Assembly: GCA_900128585.1 (NCBI GenBank)
Contig: LT642801.1
Location: 1 to 10,607 of the forward strand
From: Stramenopiles sp. TOSAG23-3
Lineage: Eukaryota > Sar
Direction of reading: 5' to 3'
Length of the DNA stretch: 10,607 nucleotides
Shown: in pieces, positions 7,786 to 10,607 of the stretch
Layout of the letters: each line of letters opens with the position of its first letter
Position numbering within the stretch: the first letter of the stretch is position 1
Position numbers and translations under genes: made by a program
The notes under the pieces: model-generated
Databases searched by the model: none
Told to the model about the DNA's origin: nothing
The model's input: the letters and a program-made list of their open reading frames with translations, nothing else

Positions 7786-7860
7786 CAACAAAAAAAAACA
7801 ATAATAAAAAAAACAAACCCCCCACCCCCAAAAAAAAACAAAAAAACAAACAAAAATATA
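7786..7860. repeat. A/C-rich, nearly G-free tract
   Basis: The plus strand changes abruptly from T/C-rich to A/C-rich. It has long A runs and a C-rich core at 7818-7829 (six C, A, five C). The complementary strand therefore has two adjacent G runs. Confidence 0.8.
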
Positions 7861-8025
7861 GAAACAAATAAAAATCCTCTACCACCAAAACAAAATACTG
7901 TTATTGAAGAAGTATACACTTATAGAAGAATGTAAATATTCGAATGATGCTTGAACACGCATTTGTAATATTGAACGAAATCAATAATTGTATCGTTTCT
8001 TCAAGATTCAACTGGGTGGACAGAA

Positions 8026-8679
8026 ATGAACACAGGGTTTCGTTTGCTTTTGACCGGTCGCCTCGCCTCCTCTCGGACAGTCGCAGGTCGCTACCAAGTT
8101 CGTGCAAACCACGGCGGGTTCCGGCCAAAGCATGGCCCACCGAATAGAAATATTTCAGATGATTTCGGAGAGGAGGCATCGTATGGAAGGTTTGCCCAGA
8201 ACGTACAGGCAAAGAAGTTGGATATCGCAAGAACTGAATGGGGCCCGTCAAACCGTTACACTTTGTTCTACGACGGGGGCTGCCCACTTTGCACAAAGGA
8301 AATCAGGCACTACATGAACCTTCACGATACGCTGACAGTTCCTGTGATTAGTTTTTACAATATAGACTCTCTTCCAATTCATCCAGAGTTAGAGAGAAGG
8401 GGAATCACAAATACGGAATGCATGAAACGGATACATGCGCTAGACGAGGGAGGGACACTCCTAAAAAATTTCGAGGCCTTCCAACAGTTGTGGCTTCGTC
8501 TTCCGTACTGGAAACTTCTAGGTATGTTTGGAAATGTTCCTGGGGTAGCGCAGGTTGCAAACTACGCGTACGGATACTTTGCAGAAAGGCGATTTAAGTG
8601 GAGGTCCTCAGAAGCTAGCGCTGGGACTGCATGCTCCATAAAACAGGATGGTGCGTCGAAGAAGAAGAACACTTTGTAG
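8026..8679 (+). CDS. DCC-family (DUF393) thiol-disulfide oxidoreductase, probably organellar, 217 aa
   Basis: Small thioredoxin-like redox protein of the DCC/DUF393 family, named for a conserved Asp and a CxxC pair. Here the motif is YDGGCPLC, with D83, C86 and C89, placed right after the first predicted strand (RYTLFYD) as usual. The distal part also matches the family: DEGGTLLKNFEAFQQLW (140-156), then LPYWKLLGMFGNVPGV and AYGYFAERRFKW (181-192). The first 40 residues are rich in Arg, Ser and Thr and have no Asp or Glu, which fits a mitochondrial or plastid presequence; plants have organellar members of this family. The Cys pair is probably the redox centre, with substrate unknown. ATG at 8026 gives the presequence. 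The Lys-rich end after about 195 lies outside the domain. The stop is TAG and no intron is seen. Family call is strong; compartment is inferred. Confidence 0.9.
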   Translation: MNTGFRLLLTGRLASSRTVAGRYQVRANHGGFRPKHGPPNRNISDDFGEEASYGRFAQNVQAKKLDIARTEWGPSNRYTLFYDGGCPLCTKEIRHYMNLHDTLTVPVISFYNIDSLPIHPELERRGITNTECMKRIHALDEGGTLLKNFEAFQQLWLRLPYWKLLGMFGNVPGVAQVANYAYGYFAERRFKWRSSEASAGTACSIKQDGASKKKNTL

Positions 8680-8975
8680 GCATGTTGGCAAATATTCACC
8701 CCGTAGTCAAGGCTAGTAGATTTTTTGAAAATAATTGACCCAAGTTTCACTAAAAATCAGAAGTTCGTAGAAGTACGAAAAAGCACGCATGCATGTGTTG
8801 AACATGATATCGTTTGCCTTTTCTGCCGGCAGATATTAACTGTACAATAGTGTCTAATGGAGGCATTTTGGGTTTTGTTCTTAAAAGACTGTGCTGCGGT
8901 AAAAGTTTTTTTGTGGTGTACTGATAAAATTCGTACAACATGTATTTTCATATTTTTATTATCATACTTGTAAAC

Positions 8976-9000
8976 AACAGCCATTTTTTTGTTTTTATTA
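8976..9000. repeat. Repeat A, copy 1
   Basis: First of four copies of an AACAGCCA-AT-rich motif, here AACAGCCA followed by a T run and GTTTTTATTA. Other copies begin at 9119, 9450 and 9490, all in the same orientation. Confidence 0.75.
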
Positions 9001-9030
9001 TACTACTTCTTGTATTCTAAAAAACATGTG

Positions 9031-9110
9031 TGAAGGAAATGTAAACCTCAAATGGACAAAAGCTGAGTAGATTCATTTTCGCGGTATGAGGAAGCTAAAC
9101 TTCAATTACT
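9031..9110. repeat. Direct repeat C, copy 1 (about 80 bp)
   Basis: This pairs with 9303-9383. The two copies share a perfect 26-base core (9062-9087 and 9333-9358) that includes TTCATTTTCGCGGTAT, with similar flanks such as TAAACCTC, AATGGACAAA and GAGGAAGCTAAA. Copies differ by scattered substitutions and short indels. Confidence 0.9.
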
Positions 9111-9118
9111 CTATCAAT

Positions 9119-9146
9119 AACAGCCAATTTTTTGTTTTTAAATAAA
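9119..9146. repeat. Repeat A, copy 2
   Basis: AACAGCCAATTTTTTG followed by TTTTTAAATAAA. It lies directly after repeat C copy 1. Confidence 0.8.
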
Positions 9147-9149
9147 GTG

Positions 9150-9206
9150 TACTTAGTACTTGGTACATCGTAGAGATCAGTTCTTGGTACATTAATTTTT
9201 ATTACT
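9150..9206. repeat. Repeat B, copy 1 (GGTACAT/GTAGAGATCA module)
   Basis: CTTGGTACAT occurs twice (9159-9168 and 9183-9192) around GTAGAGATCA (9170-9179), which recurs at 9281-9290. The part from 9178 (CAGTTCTTGGTACATTAATT) recurs with changes at 9416-9445. Confidence 0.7.
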
Positions 9207-9302
9207 GATTCGGAGCACACATGGAAATGATAGTCAAGACTAAGTGACAAGAGTATATTGATTACTAAAATCACAATATAGTAGAGATCATTTCCCAGTA
9301 CA

Positions 9303-9383
9303 TGAAGGAATCTAAACCTCTAATGGACAAATGCTGAGTAGATTCATTTTCGCGGTATAAGAGGAAGCTAAATTTTAAGTACT
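9303..9383. repeat. Direct repeat C, copy 2 (about 80 bp)
   Basis: Second copy of the 9031-9110 repeat in the same orientation, 271 bases downstream as measured between the perfect 26-base cores. Both copies end near an AGTACT or ATTACT. Confidence 0.9.
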
Positions 9384-9415
9384 TTCCTTTTTTTGAATTG
9401 TCTAAATTTAGAGTT

Positions 9416-9445
9416 CAGTTCGCAGTACATTAATTTTAATTACTT
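9416..9445. repeat. Repeat B, partial copy 2
   Basis: CAGTTCGCAGTACATTAATT and the following AT-rich bases match 9178-9206 with a few differences. It is followed at once by repeat A copy 3. Confidence 0.7.
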
Positions 9446-9449
9446 CAAT

Positions 9450-9475
9450 AACAGCCAATTTTCTTGCTTTAATTA
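9450..9475. repeat. Repeat A, copy 3
   Basis: AACAGCCAATTTTCTTGC followed by TTTAATTA. It begins 40 bases before copy 4. Confidence 0.75.
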
Positions 9476-9489
9476 TGATACTTAAATAA

Positions 9490-9511
9490 AACAGCCAATT
9501 TTTCGTTTTTA
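9490..9511. repeat. Repeat A, copy 4
   Basis: AACAGCCAATTTTTCG followed by a T run. It is the copy closest to the 3' end of the RWDD1-like gene. Confidence 0.75.
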
Positions 9512-9595
9512 TCGTAAACTTAGATAAATTTACGCGTCAGAAGTGTGCAGATGCCGCGGGCGCGAATGTGCCATTTTATCACCAGCAGGAGTGCC

Positions 9596-10432
9596 TCACG
9601 CATCTTCCAGATCGTCACCACCAAAAAGCGATGCATCTACTGATGTGCCTGATCCCGGTTTGTTCTCCGATAGGACGCTAGAACCAAACACCTGGTCCCC
9701 TTCTTCCGCCATCATTTCGGCAAGAAAAGCAGCGTCTGAAGTGATCATCTTGGTGTCCATCTCAAACAATCGTTTTCCAGTCAGCTTCCTGTCCACCTTT
9801 CCTTTCCCTAATTTCGTCTTCAAAGAAAGCTCCTCCAACCTGGCGAGTGTTTCCTTTTCTTCGATTTTGTCATACTCTGCGATGAATACAGTGTTCCACT
9901 CTTGAAAATTCTGCTTTGTGACCGGTGTCCCAAAGCGTTTTAAGCGCCCGGAAGCACTGTTGTGCACTGCCAGCCGCTCTTTCTCCTCCTTTAGTTTTTG
10001 AGCATCCTCTTCCTGTTTGAGTGCCTCTGCCTTTTGCCGTTCGCGCTCCATCATTTCGGAATGAATCGACCCATCGGTAGCGGGCCTATTGTTGTTCAAG
10101 AGCCACTCTACAATACTATCGGCGATGGTGTAAATCATCGGCATCCCTATGTTCTCCTCCACACAGCTGTTGACCACAGTCTCCAGGTCAGGGAGTTGCT
10201 TCTCTTTCAAGCCTTTCACTATTTTCAACTCGAAATTTGGGGCTACGTCAGGATAAGTCTCCGTATATGTACACACAAATTGAACACAAACATGATTTTC
10301 AGCTTCACCCCCCCCCTGCACGGGCACCAGGGTGATTGAAAAACTTTTATCGTCGATCACACTGTACTCGTCGCAAAACATGGCCTCCAAGGCCTCCATT
10401 TCCATTTCCTGCTCTTCTTTGTAGTCCACCAT
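9596..10432 (-). CDS. RWDD1: RWD domain-containing protein 1-like (DFRP2/Gir2 family), 278 aa
   Basis: Predicted partner and stabiliser of the translation-linked GTPase DRG2; the yeast counterpart Gir2 binds Rbg2 and Gcn1. An RWD domain spans about residues 1-115, with the typical acidic start (EEQEMEMEALEAMFCDEY) and the signature YPDVAP at 60-65. A charged, probably coiled-coil helix covers about 123-157 (MMERERQKAEALKQEEDAQK). The DRG-binding part follows: GTPVTKQNFQEWNTVF (168-183), then KLTGKRLFEMD (216-226) and TSDAAFL, an order and wording close to animal RWDD1. The C-terminus is acidic (GGDDLEDA). At 278 residues it is somewhat longer than the roughly 240 of human RWDD1, mostly in the linker before the acidic end. 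ATG at 10432 gives a normal RWD N-terminus. The stop is TGA and no intron is seen. Confidence 0.93.
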   Translation of the reverse strand: MVDYKEEQEMEMEALEAMFCDEYSVIDDKSFSITLVPVQGGGEAENHVCVQFVCTYTETYPDVAPNFELKIVKGLKEKQLPDLETVVNSCVEENIGMPMIYTIADSIVEWLLNNNRPATDGSIHSEMMERERQKAEALKQEEDAQKLKEEKERLAVHNSASGRLKRFGTPVTKQNFQEWNTVFIAEYDKIEEKETLARLEELSLKTKLGKGKVDRKLTGKRLFEMDTKMITSDAAFLAEMMAEEGDQVFGSSVLSENKPGSGTSVDASLFGGDDLEDA

Positions 10433-10543
10433 AGTCTATACGTTCCCTTACCAACGCGTGAAAAGAAATAGTCAGTAACCACCGTATGTATTGTATTCGC
10501 GCATTCGAATCTCTTCACGGAAAGTTGTGTTATATTTAAAGTG

Positions 10544-10563
10544 TCTCTCTCTCTCTCTCTCTC
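10544..10563. repeat. (TC)10 / (GA)10 microsatellite upstream of the RWDD1-like gene
   Basis: Ten perfect TC units on the plus strand read as (GA)10 in the sense direction of the RWDD1-like gene, about 110 bases before its ATG. GA tracts are frequent in promoters and 5' UTRs of several eukaryotes, but no function is shown here. Confidence 0.85.
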
Positions 10564-10607
10564 AAATTTTTTCATTCAATTTTCTTCATGTACACACACG
10601 AATGAAG

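Larger units (their letters stand above)
7305..8025. other. Intergenic region with simple-sequence tracts, no gene seen
   Basis: This stretch separates two plus-strand genes. Its first 300 bases are AT-rich with no exact AATAAA near the upstream stop. The middle holds consecutive low-complexity tracts: poly-T, TTC-rich, then A/C-rich. The last 120 bases are ordinary AT-rich sequence leading to the DCC-family start codon. Open frames across the tracts translate only to homopolymeric residues. Confidence 0.65.
8680..9595. other. AT-rich intergenic region with dispersed repeats, no gene seen
   Basis: This 0.9 kb stretch lies between the convergent 3' ends of the DCC-family gene and the RWDD1-like gene. 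From about 8970 to 9510 it carries several short sequences that recur two to four times in the same orientation, listed separately. No RNA gene or convincing coding frame is seen. No exact AATAAA could be placed close to either stop codon. Confidence 0.6.

Noticed and set aside
7600-7935. Plus and minus open frames over the poly-T/TTC/A-rich block
   Set aside because: The translations are runs of Phe, Leu, Lys, Arg or Glu produced by simple repeats, not real proteins.
7901-8296. Minus-strand open frame overlapping the start of the DCC-family gene
   Set aside because: Antisense to a well-supported coding region, and half of it lies in AT-rich intergenic sequence.
8970-9511. The repeat cluster as a CRISPR array or tandem satellite
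   Set aside because: Repeats are diverged and of several types with irregular spacing, and the host is eukaryotic.
10438-10460. GTAAGG followed by AG on the minus strand, as a 5' UTR intron of the RWDD1-like gene
   Set aside because: The donor and acceptor would be only about 16 bases apart, too short for a plausible intron, and no branch site fits.

Overview
The window is nuclear DNA from a unicellular eukaryote. It holds four intronless, complete protein genes separated by AT-rich intergenic DNA with microsatellites and no bacterial-type signals. All four genes end at standard stops (TAG, TGA, TAG, TGA) with no internal stops, so the standard genetic code fits. The first gene combines an EMAP-like (EML) microtubule-binding propeller with calcyphosin-type EF-hands, which points to a lineage with cilia or flagella. 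A flagellate microalga or a related protist is plausible, but the lineage cannot be fixed from the sequence alone.

Layout. Positions 1-178: AT-rich 3' flank of gene 1, with a candidate poly(A) signal for the minus strand. 179-4681 (minus): a 1500-residue protein with six EF-hand loops, a calcyphosin/CAPSL-like module, a basic disordered linker, a HELP motif and a long WD40 region. 4682-5780: a 1.1 kb AT-rich divergent intergenic region with short inverted repeats and simple repeats. 5781-7304 (plus): an unrecognised predicted type I membrane protein with a signal peptide, a Cys-rich ectodomain, a proline-rich stalk, one membrane span and a cytosolic CxxC-x14-CxxC zinc-ribbon-like tail. 7305-8025: intergenic, with poly-T, TTC/GAA and A/C-rich tracts. 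8026-8679 (plus): a DCC-family (DUF393) thiol-disulfide oxidoreductase with a probable organelle presequence. 8680-9595: intergenic, with a cluster of dispersed direct repeats. 9596-10432 (minus): an RWDD1/Gir2-type RWD-domain protein (DFRP2), expected partner of the GTPase DRG2. 10433-10607: its 5' flank, with a (GA)n tract.

The genes do not form an obvious pathway: a calcium-linked cytoskeletal protein, a surface or endomembrane protein, a redox protein and a translation-linked regulator. The points most worth following are the calcyphosin-EML fusion with disordered insertions in its propeller, the unrecognised membrane protein with its zinc-ribbon tail, and the repeat family between 8970 and 9510.
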